Notes: generated by a model not told the origin, from the sequence alone. DNA of 64,000 nucleotides from JAHEGP01 sp963792875 (GCA_963792875.1 CAWBXV010000006.1:689652-753651); one strand, 5' to 3'. Shown: positions 47,455-57,211, counted from the stretch's first letter. Program-made: numbers and translations.

Positions 47455-48675
47455 ATGTCAAAAAAGCTCCTTCTTGTATTGCCTTGTGTCCCTTTTCCAG
47501 AGCGATCGAATGGGATTTGCATACGCTACTTTCCATTGATCAAGCGCTTGTCATGTGACTACACCCTTGATGCCGTGATCCTGCTGAAAGGAAACGTCTT
47601 TAAAGAAAGGGGTACTGCAGAGTTAAGCCGATACCTTCGCCATATCAAGATTATCGATAGTCCTTCTACTGACCAGGTGTCCATTTTCCGCAAGGCGCGC
47701 GCGCGATTGGCCTCGCTGAATCCATGGTCGATTCCCTGGGAGTATTATTCGTATTACCACAGGCAAAATGCCCTGGAAATTGCCGCAATCCTGTCCAGTA
47801 GCGACTATCAACGAGTGATCTTCGTTGGAATCAGCAACGGGCAAGAGCAATTGTATCTGCAGCGCAAGGGCATATTGGCGAGGGAAAAGACGATCGTCGA
47901 CATGATTGATTCCGTCAGCCTCCACGCATCGAGAACGCTTGCCGGCAGGGGTCTGCCTGGTGCCTTGCGTTTGCGTAAGCTCGAGCGATGGGAGGCCAAT
48001 GTAATCCGCCACAGCCACAGCACCATTTACATTTCTGAAAATGACAAAGGGTACATATCAACGGCAACAGGTACGGGTGCGAATGCCGGCGTTTGCCCAA
48101 ACGGGATTTATGTCGAAGACTATCAGAAATCCGGTGCGGGAGAGGACTTTCCTAGTATTGGGTTTCTGGGGAACATGAGCTACCCTCCGAACGTCGAGGG
48201 GGCGCTCTATGCTTATGAAGTCTATTTGAAATACAAAAAGCTCAATCCCAAGTTGAAGTATTACATTATCGGCCGCTCCCCGGCTCCGGTGATTCGGGCG
48301 TTAGGGCAGGAAGAGGGTGTAGTTGTCACTGGTGAGGTGGACAATATCTGGCAGTACATCGAGTCTGTGAGCGTATTTGTGGTTATGCTCTCGTCTGGCG
48401 CAGGGCAGCAGAACAAATTGTTGGAAGTGATGTATGCTGCCAAGCCGGTAGTTGCCAACGCAATTGCGAATTCAGGGATAGGCGCGCGTCATCGTGAACA
48501 GATAATGCTTGCCGAGGATGAAAATGAGTGTGTCGAACTCTTGGGCGAACTACTGCGTGATCGAGAACTTAGAGTCGCGATTGGAAATGCCGGCCGGCAA
48601 TACGTAGTAGCAAAGTATAGCTTTGAGAATGTCTATATGAAGTATCGTTCGATACTTGAAAAAACATGGCGATGA
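47455..48675 (+). CDS. Glycosyltransferase (GT-B), similar to PEP-CTERM/EpsH1-associated sugar transferases
   Basis: 406 residues. KKLLLVLPCVPFPERSNGICIR opening, VDMIDSVSLHASRTL, SENDKGYIS, VCPNGIYVEDYQ, IGFLGNMSYPPNVEGALYAYE and the C-terminal GAGQQNKLLEVMYAAKPVVANA pocket, similar in layout to TIGR03087 (stp1) enzymes of exosortase loci. ATG 47455 is preferred over the GTG at 47365 because the family begins KKLLL-like. Codon use and GC are lower than in the core locus, suggesting acquisition. It is intact while both neighbours carry frameshifts. Confidence 0.8.
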   Translation: MSKKLLLVLPCVPFPERSNGICIRYFPLIKRLSCDYTLDAVILLKGNVFKERGTAELSRYLRHIKIIDSPSTDQVSIFRKARARLASLNPWSIPWEYYSYYHRQNALEIAAILSSSDYQRVIFVGISNGQEQLYLQRKGILAREKTIVDMIDSVSLHASRTLAGRGLPGALRLRKLERWEANVIRHSHSTIYISENDKGYISTATGTGANAGVCPNGIYVEDYQKSGAGEDFPSIGFLGNMSYPPNVEGALYAYEVYLKYKKLNPKLKYYIIGRSPAPVIRALGQEEGVVVTGEVDNIWQYIESVSVFVVMLSSGAGQQNKLLEVMYAAKPVVANAIANSGIGARHREQIMLAEDENECVELLGELLRDRELRVAIGNAGRQYVVAKYSFENVYMKYRSILEKTWR

Positions 48676-48693
48676 AGTGTTTGGGAGGCTGTT

Positions 48694-49374
48694 TTGCGTG
48701 ATTCAGTAAGAAAGCTTTATAGAACAGTATTGCCAAATTATATCGGGATAGGCTTGAATATATTTTAGGCTGCTCTGACTACTATACGCATGATGTGATA
48801 GCTAGCGGGATTCTTTTCATTCATGTGCCGAAAGCTGCGGGAACCAGCATTTCAAATGCTCTCTATGGTAGAAATCTAGGCCACTATTCGGCTGAATTCT
48901 ATCGGTAATATTTCGCGCTCCCAATTTGAAAGGCTTTTTACCTTTTCGGTAGTGAGAAACCCGTGGGATCGGCTTGTTTCAGCATACGAATTTGTTAGAC
49001 AGCGAGGCACTGAACTGGTCAGGCCTAACTTTGATGAAGATTTTAGTGGAGATGATTTCGGCAGCTTTGACCGCTTTGTTATTCGATGGCTTTCAACAGT
49101 CGACTTAAAAGCGAAAGACAATGTATTTCAACCACAACACTGGTTTGTTTGCGACAGGAATAGCAGGGTATTGGTCAACCATATCGGTACACTTGAAAAC
49201 CTGGATTCTACAATTGAGTTGTTGGCCGAGAAGTATGGCGTGGATTTGGATGTTAAAGTGCTTAACAGTTCCAGGCAGCGCGGGTTTTATCGGGATTATT
49301 ACAGCAGTAGGACAAAGGAGATTGTTCGGACCATTTATGAGAAGGATATTGACTTGTTTGGTTACACCTTTTAG
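48694..49374 (+). pseudogene. Sulfotransferase family 2-like protein, two frameshifts
   Basis: Not visible as one frame but clear when three frames are joined. TTG start at 48694 with GGGAGG 8 nt upstream gives RDSVRKLYRTVLP; after a 1-nt loss in the A-run near 48735 the frame continues KLYRDRLEYILGCSDYYTHD and ILFIHVPKAAGTSISNALYG (the 5'-phosphosulfate-binding motif). After a 1-nt gain near 48908 comes ISRSQFERLFTFSVVRNPWDRLVS (3'-phosphate motif) and on to LFGYTF at 49374. It would transfer sulfate from PAPS to a sugar hydroxyl, implying a sulfated polysaccharide. AT-rich compared with the rest of the window. Confidence 0.72.
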
Positions 49375-49862
49375 TTGGGTCATCTATAAATCTCTCGTCC
49401 TCCCCGATAATGCCGGCGCGGATAAACGCAGGATCGAAGCAGCATGCAACCAGGTTTTTCACGACGAAGGTCAACGACCATTGCAGAAGTTGGTTGATCC
49501 GCCGGCCAGGGTCGCGCATGGTGGCTTGGGAAGTCTTTCAGTCAATCCTGGCGGAACTGCGCAAGGCATCGGATTCGTTCTCGGTTCGAGCGAACGTATC
49601 GACCTTACGGGAAGAGTTGTTATGATCTTTGGACTTTACTAGTTGTTGATCCATGGCGATGGCAACCGTGGCCGGAAATCATCGGGACTGCTCTTAAGCT
49701 GCGCGGGGTATCGGCATACAGCGCCAGGTCAGTTAGACTCCACTCCGAGCATAGCGCTATGGGCCTGATCGCGTTATGTGCGGTAAATATTGCGGCGATT
49801 TGCGTAGACGGGGGTGCCGCTCTTCGTCGACGGGCTGGAATTAGCAGGATTGTTGTCGTGCC
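49375..49862 (+). other. 488-bp region with a possible KfrA_N-like DNA-binding remnant
   Basis: One frame has KRRIEAACNQVFHDEGQRP (about 49420-49480) and another continues IRRPGSRMVAWEVFQSILAEL (about 49495-49560) and RKASDSFSVRANVSTLREELL. Joined, this resembles the N-terminal DNA-binding domain of KfrA-type proteins (AAxxLxxEGxRPTxxxVRxxxGxGS). The match is by eye and weak. The rest to 49862 shows nothing. Confidence 0.2.
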
Positions 49863-51003
49863 ATGGTGATTTTGTTCTGGTTTCTGCTGTTTGCGGCGAC
49901 CTACAGCTATTTTCTCTATCCCGCGATACTGCTGGTGTTGCCCAGAGGCAGGCAGCGCGCCGCGGCGCCGCTATCGCAGCAGGCCTTCGAGCCCACGGTA
50001 ACCGTCATTCTTCCCGCCTTTAACGAAGAGGCGAGGATTGCCGACAAGCTCGACAACACTCTCGCGCTCGACTACCCCGGGCAGAAGCTGCAGATCATCG
50101 TCGCCTCCGACGCCTCGACTGACCGCACCGATGACATCGTCGCCTCGTACGCGGACCGCGGTGTCACACTGCTGCGCTCCAGCGCGCGCCGGGGCAAGGA
50201 GTACGCCATCGCCAGGGCGGTCGAGCAGGCCAGCGGAGAGCTGGTGGTGTTCTCCGATGCCGCCACCATCATCCCGTCCAACGGCGTGCGTGAGCTGGTG
50301 CGGGAATTCGCGGACCCCGGGGTCGGCGCCGTCTCCAGCCGCGACGTCATCATCGGCGCCGACGGGGCGCCCTGCGGCGAAAGCCTGTACGTGCGCTACG
50401 AGATGTGGCTGCGGCAGCTGGAATCCAGCAGGAACACGCTGATCGGGCTCAGCGGGTCCTTCTTCGCCGTGCGCCGCCAACTCACCGACGATTGGGATCA
50501 TCGCGTACCCGGTGATTTCAATGTCGCCATCCGCTGCGCCGAGCGGGGCTACCGGGCCATCAGCAGCGCGGACGTGGTCGGCTACTACCGGAGCATCGCG
50601 GACGACGCGCTCGAATACCAGCGCAAGCTGCAGGACCGTCGTGCACGGCATCGCCGCCGTTGCCCTGAGGAGTGAAATACTCAATCCGTCCCGGTACGGG
50701 CTGTTCGCGTTCCAGGTCTGGAGTCACAAGATACTGCGCTGGCTCGTGCCCTGGCTCGCCTTGCCGCTGTTTCTGCTGAACGTCGCGGTGGCGGGGGAGG
50801 GCGGCATCTACCGGGCGCTGCTCTATCTGCAGCTGCTGTTCTATCTGCTGGCGGCCTCGGGGTTTGCGTTTGCCGGCCTGCGGGACCTGATCGTCGTCAA
50901 GATTCCCTACTTCTTCGTGCAGGTCAATCTGGCGATCATGCACGCGGCGATACTTTACTTCAAGGGGGAGCGCATGCTGATCTGGGCCCCGTCGGTGAGG
51001 TAG
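49863..51003 (+). pseudogene. Glycosyltransferase family 2 with C-terminal membrane segments, frameshifted paralogue of 24943-26083
   Basis: N-terminal membrane segment (FLLFAATYSYFLYPAILLVLP), GT2 site VTVILPAFNEEARI, SDASTDRTDD, FSDAAT, YEMWLRQLES, GLSGSFFAVRR in one frame to about 50630. Then another frame continues TVVHGIAAVALRSEILNPSR, FAFQVWSHKILRWLVPW and ends GERMLIWAPSVR at 51003. Switch at about 50625-50634 near CTGCAGGACC. The ATG at 49863 matches the paralogue's start. Similar architecture and end motifs show the two GT2 genes came from one ancestor. Confidence 0.8.
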
Positions 51004-51666
51004 TGGCTGAGCAATGCGGCCCTCTCTTGCGGCGAAGTCGTTGTCGATGAGCAGTCGGCAGATTAACGCCGGCGCGGGAGCTAATGTCTCGAGGCAAGCG
51101 TCTTTGGCGCCTCCCCTCGGGTTCTTCTGCGGAAACTTGTCATTGAACTTGAGCGGCGTAGGCTCTGTCACAAATGGATGTCGTAGCTCCGGCGCTGCGC
51201 AACCGGCCTGCGCGGTCACATCTGCGCGTGTCTAGATAATTCGGCGGCGCTATCGGGCTGATCGGCACAGCGCACGCGCGATGGCCAAATGGGGCAGGCC
51301 TCCGGGGGAGGCGAGGTTTTGAACGAAGCATTGGACACTGGTGGGGCAGGATTGCGGTGCGTGGCGGGAGATATGTTTTAATGTGTGCCGAGCCTCAAAT
51401 CCTGGTGTGCCTGGGGCAGCGGTACCGCTACAACTGAAGTTGATGAGCTATAGTACTTTTGAGGAGTCCGGCGCCGTTAATGGCCAATGCATGCCTGTTG
51501 TGCCGATGGTCAGGCATTGCTGCCAGTCAATGTCGGGAGTGCTGGCGTAGGTTGGGTATCGGATGAACTAACCTGGTGGTGGTTGTGCCGCGTTGCCGCG
51601 GCCTACCGGTTGTTACCCAATTGACCAGTCCATTTAATTTACTGAAGTACGGATGTGGGGAGATTT
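51004..51666. other. 663-bp intergenic region
   Basis: Between the GT2 gene and the beta-helix gene. No supported gene in any frame; I also see no clear promoter other than AT-rich sequence at about 51625-51645 just before the beta-helix ribosome site (GGGGAG). Confidence 0.4.
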
Positions 51667-53188
51667 ATGCTTTATAAGTATCGCGGTACAGCGGGGTTTC
51701 TGGTTTCAACACTGATGCTTGTTTCGGTTCCGGCAGAGGCGAAAGACCTGTGGGTGAGCAAGCAGGGCAGCGATGCCAACAACTGCACGCAGGAGAGCAC
51801 GGCAGAGTGCTCGAGCATTCAGAAGGCCATCAGCCTGGCGGGCCCTGGCGATACGGTCCATGTCAAGTCCGGCACTTATGTCGAGGACGGTACGAAATCC
51901 GCGTATGGAGGATGCACCTGGATGAACGGGCATCCGGTCAGCCTGTGCATGACGACCAGTGGCACTAAGGACCGCCCTATCACCTTGCAGGCCGCCAAGG
52001 GCCACGAGGGCAAGGTTATCGTGGACAGTCAGGGAGAGAGGGTCGGCGGTACTAATTGGTAGCCATGACTACCTGCATATCAAGGGGATGTCCTTCATCA
52101 AGAACGATGGTGCAGGGGATTGTTTCCTGGGGGCAGACGGAAAATCAGATACCGGACGAGGAGCGGCTGAGTGTTGGGATAGTGATAGAGAACTGCTATT
52201 TCTACGACACCTGGGGGCGTGGGGCGGCAATCCAGCGGCTATAGGAATGTGGGGTTCCAAGGACTGGGTCGTGCGCAACAACAGGATCGATAAGGTGGTT
52301 CAGGGAGATGGAACTCGAGCCGCGGCTGCAATACAGGCTTACGGGGTGATCAATGCCCTGGTTGAGCACAATGAGATGACGAATGTAGAGTTTGGCGTCT
52401 ATTGGAAAGATCATTTTATCAAGGACGCAAGCAGGAGGCATTTCTTCGAGTCGGAAATCCGCTTTAACAAAATTAATGCGAAGTGAAGTGGCATACATTT
52501 CGGAATTAGAGGGTCGGGCACTGTTGAGGCAGGCGATAACTATGTCCACCACAATATTATCTATGGTTACACCGGTTCGGGGGTTTTCGGCAACATGGCC
52601 GGCGCCTATGGTCCGAGTGGATCAATCCGAATAGAGCACAACATATTTGATGGTGGCGGTACGCCGAGTACCAAGGGTATTACGCTTGACGCGCAGACCC
52701 CGGCACAAATCAAAGGCAATATTATGAGTCGGCAATAGCGCTGGCTATACGAATTGATTACACAATGATGATAAAGCATTCACTGTTCTGGAGTATTCGG
52801 ATTACAATATCTTCTCGCTCCCCGTTTCAGATCATCGCGGATCGATACAGCCCGACTGAAAAATATATTCCGGGATCTTTCAGGCTGGCGGGGTGCGGAT
52901 GCGAGTACGCTACTGACCTTGGGCACGCCCAACCCCGACTCGCACAGTAGAGAAACGACACCTACGGCCGTTTTCTCTAGCTACGGCAGCGGGACTTACG
53001 ATTACGCTGCCAATTCCCCGGCTAGGGGCATGATGGCAGACGGGTCGAACGCCGGGCCCTACCAGAAGGGCAATGAGATTGTCGGGTTGGTGCCGGCGGG
53101 CTTTGAGTTTTCGGCGGCGTCCGCTTCCAGCGCTGCGGCGCCTGCCAGGCCAGCCGCTCCAAAAGTTGCTGGTGTGATTGCCAGGTAA
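51667..53188 (+). pseudogene. Secreted right-handed parallel beta-helix protein, heavily broken
   Basis: Starts at ATG 51667 with GGGGAG upstream and a signal peptide (FLVSTLMLVSVPAEA). The N-terminal DLWVSKQGSDANNC, SSIQKAISLAGPGDTVHVKSG is typical of secreted polysaccharide lyases and similar beta-helix proteins. Later coils appear in changing frames: SHDYLHIKGMSFIKNDG, IVIENCYFYDTWGRG, DWVVRNNRIDKVVQGDG, an in-frame TGA at 52484-52486, then YVHHNIIYGYTGSGVFGN, IRIEHNIFDGGGTPSTKG, LEYSDYNIFS and finally YDYAANSPARGMMADGSNAG to 53188. At least six indels or stops. A role as an exopolysaccharide-trimming lyase fits the context but no catalytic residues are identified. Confidence 0.6.
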
Positions 53189-53292
53189 TCGAAGGGGGGC
53201 AGAATAAAGCCCCTTTTATCCTGAGACCTACTTCTCCTCGGCTTACCTGCGGTGGTGGCAGGGAAGCAGTCTTGACCAATGGGTCCGCTTCG

Positions 53293-55254
53293 ATGTGTGG
53301 GATTGCAGGTATTATCGCTCCGGACGTGCCTCGCAGCTTCCTGCGAGGCACGGCGCATGCCATGGCAGAAGCGCTCTTTCACAGAGGGCCGGATGCGGGT
53401 GCTACCTGGGTATCAGGATCACATCCAGTTGCGCTATCGCACAGGCGACTGGCGATTCTCGATCTCAGCGAAAGCGCCAATCAACCGATGCAATCGAGAC
53501 AGACAGCCAATGTCATCGTGTTTAATGGCGAGATTTATAATTACCAGGCTATTAAAAGGACACTGGAGGCTTCTGGCAATAGGTTTTTTGGAAGGTCAGA
53601 CACGGAGGTACTGTTAGCTGCGATAGATACGTGGGGCGTCGATGAAGCCCTGGATAAAATAAAGGGCATGTATTCATTTGCTGTATGGAATGACCGCAGC
53701 GGCGAGTTGATTCTTGCGCGAGACAGAATCGGCGAAAAGCCGCTCTACTTCTGCTGTCTCGGCAAGCGGTTTTTATTTGCCTCTGAGTTGAAGGGTATTC
53801 TTGCAGCTGTGTCGCGCTCCGACTTGAGCCTGGATCCGCAAGCGCTCAACCAGTATTTGCGCTACGGATATATCAGCGCGCCACACAGCATTTTTCAGCA
53901 AGTTAAAAAGCTGCCACCAGGGTGCAAGCTTGAACTCGATGTCAACTCACTGACCAATGCTGTCGACAAGTCTGGGGGTAGCTTTGTTATCAAACCATAC
54001 TGGCGTATCCATGATGCTATTCCGGATAACCCCAGCTATCATGGCGATGACGTCGAGGGCGCGCTCTCAGACTTGGAAACGGTCCTCAATACAATCATTC
54101 AGGAGCAGGCTGTCGCTGATGTGCCGCTCGGGTCATTCTTATCCGGTGGCGTCGATTCATCACTGGTAACCGCGATCCTGCGACAGCAAGCTTCGCGCAG
54201 TATCGAAACGTTCACTATCGGCTTCGAAGATCCAGACTTTAATGAGGCGGAGCATGCAAAAGCGATCTCCCGCCATTTAGGCACAAACCATAACGAGCTG
54301 TATCTATCTGAAAGGGATATTCTGGATGTCGTGCCGCGGATACCAGATATTTATGATGAGCCCTTTGCGAATGCCTCACAAATTCCGACATTCCTGGTCA
54401 GCCAGTTCGCGCGAACAAAGCTGAAAGTGTGTTTGTCTGGTGATGGAGGGGATGAGCTGTTCACAGGCTACAATCGCTATATCCACGGAGCAAAGATTAG
54501 TAATCTACAGCGCAGAATGCCTGTAGCAAGCTTTGCAAGGCTGCTGTCGCCGATAGCAGCTATCTCACCGGCCACTCTGGATGGGTTTTATTACACCATT
54601 AACAGATGCATGGGTCGAAAAGGAGGCGCGAACTTCGGGCATAAAGTTCACAAACTGGTGCGTGCGCTAGCCATTGGTTCGCCGAGTCAACTCTATCAGT
54701 TTTTGTGTAGTTACACGGAAGACCCATCTGCCCTATTGAGACACCCAGCGCTTGATCAACCATTGGAGAATGTGATTCCGTTTGAATCCGATTTTGTCTT
54801 AGCAGCCATGGCTTGGGATCAGCGCTGGTACTTGCCCGGCGACAACCTGGTAAAATCCGACCGTGCGAGCATGGCTGCTAGCCTTGAGATGCGTGCACCG
54901 CTACTCGACCAGGATCTGATAGAGTTCTCCTGGAAACTACCGACCAGCCTAAAATATCGGGACGGCAAGTCCAAATGGCTGCTGCGCCAACTGCTTTACC
55001 GATATGTTCCACAAAAGCTTATTGAGCGACCCAAGATGGGGTTCACCGTTCCGATCAGTCGCTGGATCAGAACCACTCTGAAGCCCTATGCGACTGAATT
55101 GCTTGAAGAGACGTTTATCAAAGAACAGGGATTGTTTGATCCGACTGCGGTTAACCAGATACTGCAGCAGCACTTCTCAGGCAAACAGGATTTCGGCAAT
55201 CAAATATGGACGCTGCTGATGTTTCAGGCTTGGTATAAGCGTTACATGCCCTGA
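53293..55254 (+). CDS. Asparagine synthase (glutamine-hydrolysing)-type amidotransferase, exosortase-locus type
   Basis: 653 residues. ATG 53293 leaves Cys2 as the N-terminal glutaminase nucleophile (MCGIAG); the longer frame from 53272 would block it. The class II glutaminase domain (about 1-200) has LFHRGPDAG, SHRRLAILD and VFNGEIYNYQ; the synthetase domain (about 250-600) has the PP-motif FLSGGVDSSLV, CLSGDGGDELFTGY and ASLEMRAPLLD. AsnB homologues in exosortase A loci are thought to amidate or modify the glycan rather than make asparagine. Intact despite its damaged neighbours. The stop is followed directly by insertion-sequence debris. Confidence 0.88.
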   Translation: MCGIAGIIAPDVPRSFLRGTAHAMAEALFHRGPDAGATWVSGSHPVALSHRRLAILDLSESANQPMQSRQTANVIVFNGEIYNYQAIKRTLEASGNRFFGRSDTEVLLAAIDTWGVDEALDKIKGMYSFAVWNDRSGELILARDRIGEKPLYFCCLGKRFLFASELKGILAAVSRSDLSLDPQALNQYLRYGYISAPHSIFQQVKKLPPGCKLELDVNSLTNAVDKSGGSFVIKPYWRIHDAIPDNPSYHGDDVEGALSDLETVLNTIIQEQAVADVPLGSFLSGGVDSSLVTAILRQQASRSIETFTIGFEDPDFNEAEHAKAISRHLGTNHNELYLSERDILDVVPRIPDIYDEPFANASQIPTFLVSQFARTKLKVCLSGDGGDELFTGYNRYIHGAKISNLQRRMPVASFARLLSPIAAISPATLDGFYYTINRCMGRKGGANFGHKVHKLVRALAIGSPSQLYQFLCSYTEDPSALLRHPALDQPLENVIPFESDFVLAAMAWDQRWYLPGDNLVKSDRASMAASLEMRAPLLDQDLIEFSWKLPTSLKYRDGKSKWLLRQLLYRYVPQKLIERPKMGFTVPISRWIRTTLKPYATELLEETFIKEQGLFDPTAVNQILQQHFSGKQDFGNQIWTLLMFQAWYKRYMP

Positions 55255-55439
55255 AATATCAGCCGGACTATCCCGGGCGTTTCGAGCATCTGGCGCATGC
55301 CCGGACGTGGTGTGAGAAGTACTTTGACTGGTACAACTTCTCGCATCACCACAGCGGCCTGGCCAGTTATACGCCTGAGCAGGTCTTCACGGGTCGTTAC
55401 CGGGAGATCGCAGAACAACGCCAACGCGCACTCGGATGA
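55251..55439 (+). mobile_element. IS3-family transposase, C-terminal fragment
   Basis: About 62 codons ending at TGA 55437-55439: LKYQPDYPGRFEHLAHARTW, CEKYFDWYNFSHHHSGLASY, TPEQVFTGRY. This is the end of the IS3-type DDE (rve) domain, where WYNxxxxHSGL and TPxxVxxG are characteristic. The fragment begins at the asnB stop, so a former IS3 element was truncated here. Confidence 0.8.
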
Positions 55440-55440
55440 A

Positions 55441-55865
55441 CCCTACATTCTGAGGGGGTAGGCAGCCGCTTTTTCATTTAATCCGTACATTTCACGAGCA
55501 GTTTGGCCGAATAATTGGATGATTTTTGTGCGGATCGCGTCGATATTCGTGATCACTGTCCTCTCAGGCTCCCCACTGGCGCTCACAAAGCGAACGATAT
55601 TGATGCCCTCCATCAACTGGAATATCCAGCGCAGCGTCGGGTTGTCGATGGCTTTACCCTTCTGATTGGGTAGCGTTTCCTGCGCTGCCTTCAGGGATTC
55701 TCTCAGGCGATACTGGGCGACGTTGTAAACCATCAGACACAGTGTCATCACCATCATCAGCGCGGCGACGCGGCGGGGCTTTTTCGGGAAGACTGAATCC
55801 AGCATAAACCAGGGATCTTTCAGAAAGCGGAATCCCTTTTCAACGCTTTGTTGATCCTTGTAGTC
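55441..55865 (-). mobile_element. IS1634-family element, inverted right-end fragment
   Basis: Starts with the element end CCCTACATTCTGAGGGGGTA and is the reverse complement of 60476-60900. The encoded C-terminal piece (DYKDQQSVEKGFRFLKDPWF to KAAAYPLRM) differs from the intact copy at one visible residue (Pro for Leu in DSVFLKKP). Near-identity means it is recent. It stops abruptly at 55865, where an unrelated 99-bp segment begins. Confidence 0.9.
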
Positions 55866-55964
55866 TGGGGTGTCCAAAAGGGCCCCATTCAGGGGGATTT
55901 TCATCCCCAGGAATTGGACCCGAGGTTTGAGGCCCCATCCGTCGGCTCATGCAGCCACTTTTCT
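55866..55964. repeat. Short repeat R1, copy A
   Basis: 99 bp from TGGGGTGTCCAAAAGGGC to GCAGCCACTTTTCT, matching copy B at 63613-63710 with about two differences. It contains GGGGATTTTCATCCCC, a small palindrome. In both places it abuts a truncated transposase, so it is probably the end of another mobile element. Confidence 0.85.
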
Positions 55965-56363
55965 GCGATCCGTCAGGTGAACGGTTGGGTCGGGGCGTGT
56001 GCGACGTGGCGGTGGCAAGCTAATCAACCCATCGTCCTGCATGCGCAGCATCGCGACCCGTGCGGACATCGCTTTGAGTCCGCCATCGGGCTTGTACCAC
56101 TGCAGAGCCTGGCAGGTCATCCGCGACAGCTGTGCGCGATGACATGTCGGATGCTCGGCAATCAGGCGGCGGATTTGGGTGAGCTCTTCGTCGCTGAAGT
56201 CACGACCGCAATAGCGGACGCTCACGAGGTTCCGGGGTGGCTGGCGACAAGCGGGTGGGTGGTGGACGGGCCAGTTCATCGCGTCGGGCCTGGTCCATCG
56301 ACCAGGGCAACCAGGGCGTGATATCGGCGGGAGGCTCGCCGCCGTTCTCGGCGCAGGCGGTAA
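55965..56363 (-). mobile_element. IS66-element fragment, inverted copy of 58882-59281
   Basis: Carries, in reverse, the end of tnpC and the first third of the DUF4338 gene (SVRYCGRDFSDEELTQIRRL, RMTCQALQWYKPDGGLKAMS). One base is missing compared with the intact copy (CTCACGAGGTTCCGG versus GAGGTATCCGG). It lies between R1 and the left end of the IS1634 element. Confidence 0.9.
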
Positions 56364-56475
56364 CCGGCTTTCTGAGGGGGTAAGCAGCGTTTCCAGCCTT
56401 TAAATTGCCTATATTTTGATCAATTGCTGCTCAATCGCCGCCGTAGCGAAGCGAGCGCTTTTCCTCACCATAGAA

Positions 56476-57211
56476 ATGAGGCAAGGTGCCGTTTTCGGTC
56501 AGTCTGGAATTCGATCAGTGGAAGTTGTAGGCGAAGAAATCAGAACAGAGGCGATGGATCATCATGGTCTGGTGGCGGCAGTTTGTAAAGAACTCAAAAT
56601 TGCCGAAAGAATCGACCAGGTACTGTATCAGGAAGATACCGGCCGGGTCGTAACGCCGGGGGAATCGGTCGTCGCGATGATCATCAATGGATTGGGTTTC
56701 ACCAATCGCCGATTGTACTTGATGGGGCAATTTTTCAAGAACAAGCCGATAGAAAAGCTCATCGCGCCGGGCTTGAGGGCCGAAGATATCACCTACGACG
56801 CGCTGGCTGCCACGCTGGATGATATAGGGCAGTATGGCGAGAGCCGACTGTTCGGCGAAGTGGCGCTGGACATTGCACTGGAAAACCAGTTGCTGGGCTC
56901 TCTCAAGCATCTGGACACGACCAGCATCTCCGTTGAGGGCGACTTCAATGCGCCGGAAGAACCGGCAACGATCCGCCTCACGCACGGTCATTCCAAGGAT
57001 CACCGTCCGGACTTGAAGCAGCTCATGCTGTCCATGGTGATCACGGGGGACAGTGATTTCCCGCTGTGGATGGAGGTGCTTGATGGCAACAGTTCGGACA
57101 AAGTCACTTTTCATGAAACCATTGCGAAGGTCAAAGCCTTTCAGTCTCAGCTCAATGTGGCGGACACCGGGAAATGGGTCGCGGATTCGGCCTTGTACAG
57201 CCGTGACAGGT
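56476..57211 (+). pseudogene. IS1634-family transposase, N-terminal part (interrupted)
   Basis: N-terminal DUF4277-type domain: DHHGLVAAVCKELKIAERID, VTPGESVVAMIINGLGFTNR, PIEKLIAPGLRAEDITYDAL, then the DDE region begins with HLDTTSISVEGDF (first Asp), LKQLMLSMVITGDSDFPLW and GKWVADSALYSRDR (second Asp). The frame is broken at 57211 by the IS66 insertion. Removing 57212-59910 and one copy of the 8-bp duplication restores a single 571-residue frame (ALYSRDRLLQAVDYSWLSR). ATG 56476 is a likely start; a TTG at 56416 is possible. Confidence 0.88.

Noticed and set aside
51655..53188. The beta-helix gene as an exosortase substrate
   Set aside because: The C-terminus (AASASSAAAPARPAAPKVAG) has no Pro-Glu-Pro motif followed by a membrane segment and basic end.
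55947..56279. 110-codon minus-strand DUF4338-like frame as a separate gene
   Set aside because: It is an inverted, truncated copy of the IS66 passenger ending in R1 sequence, not an independent gene.
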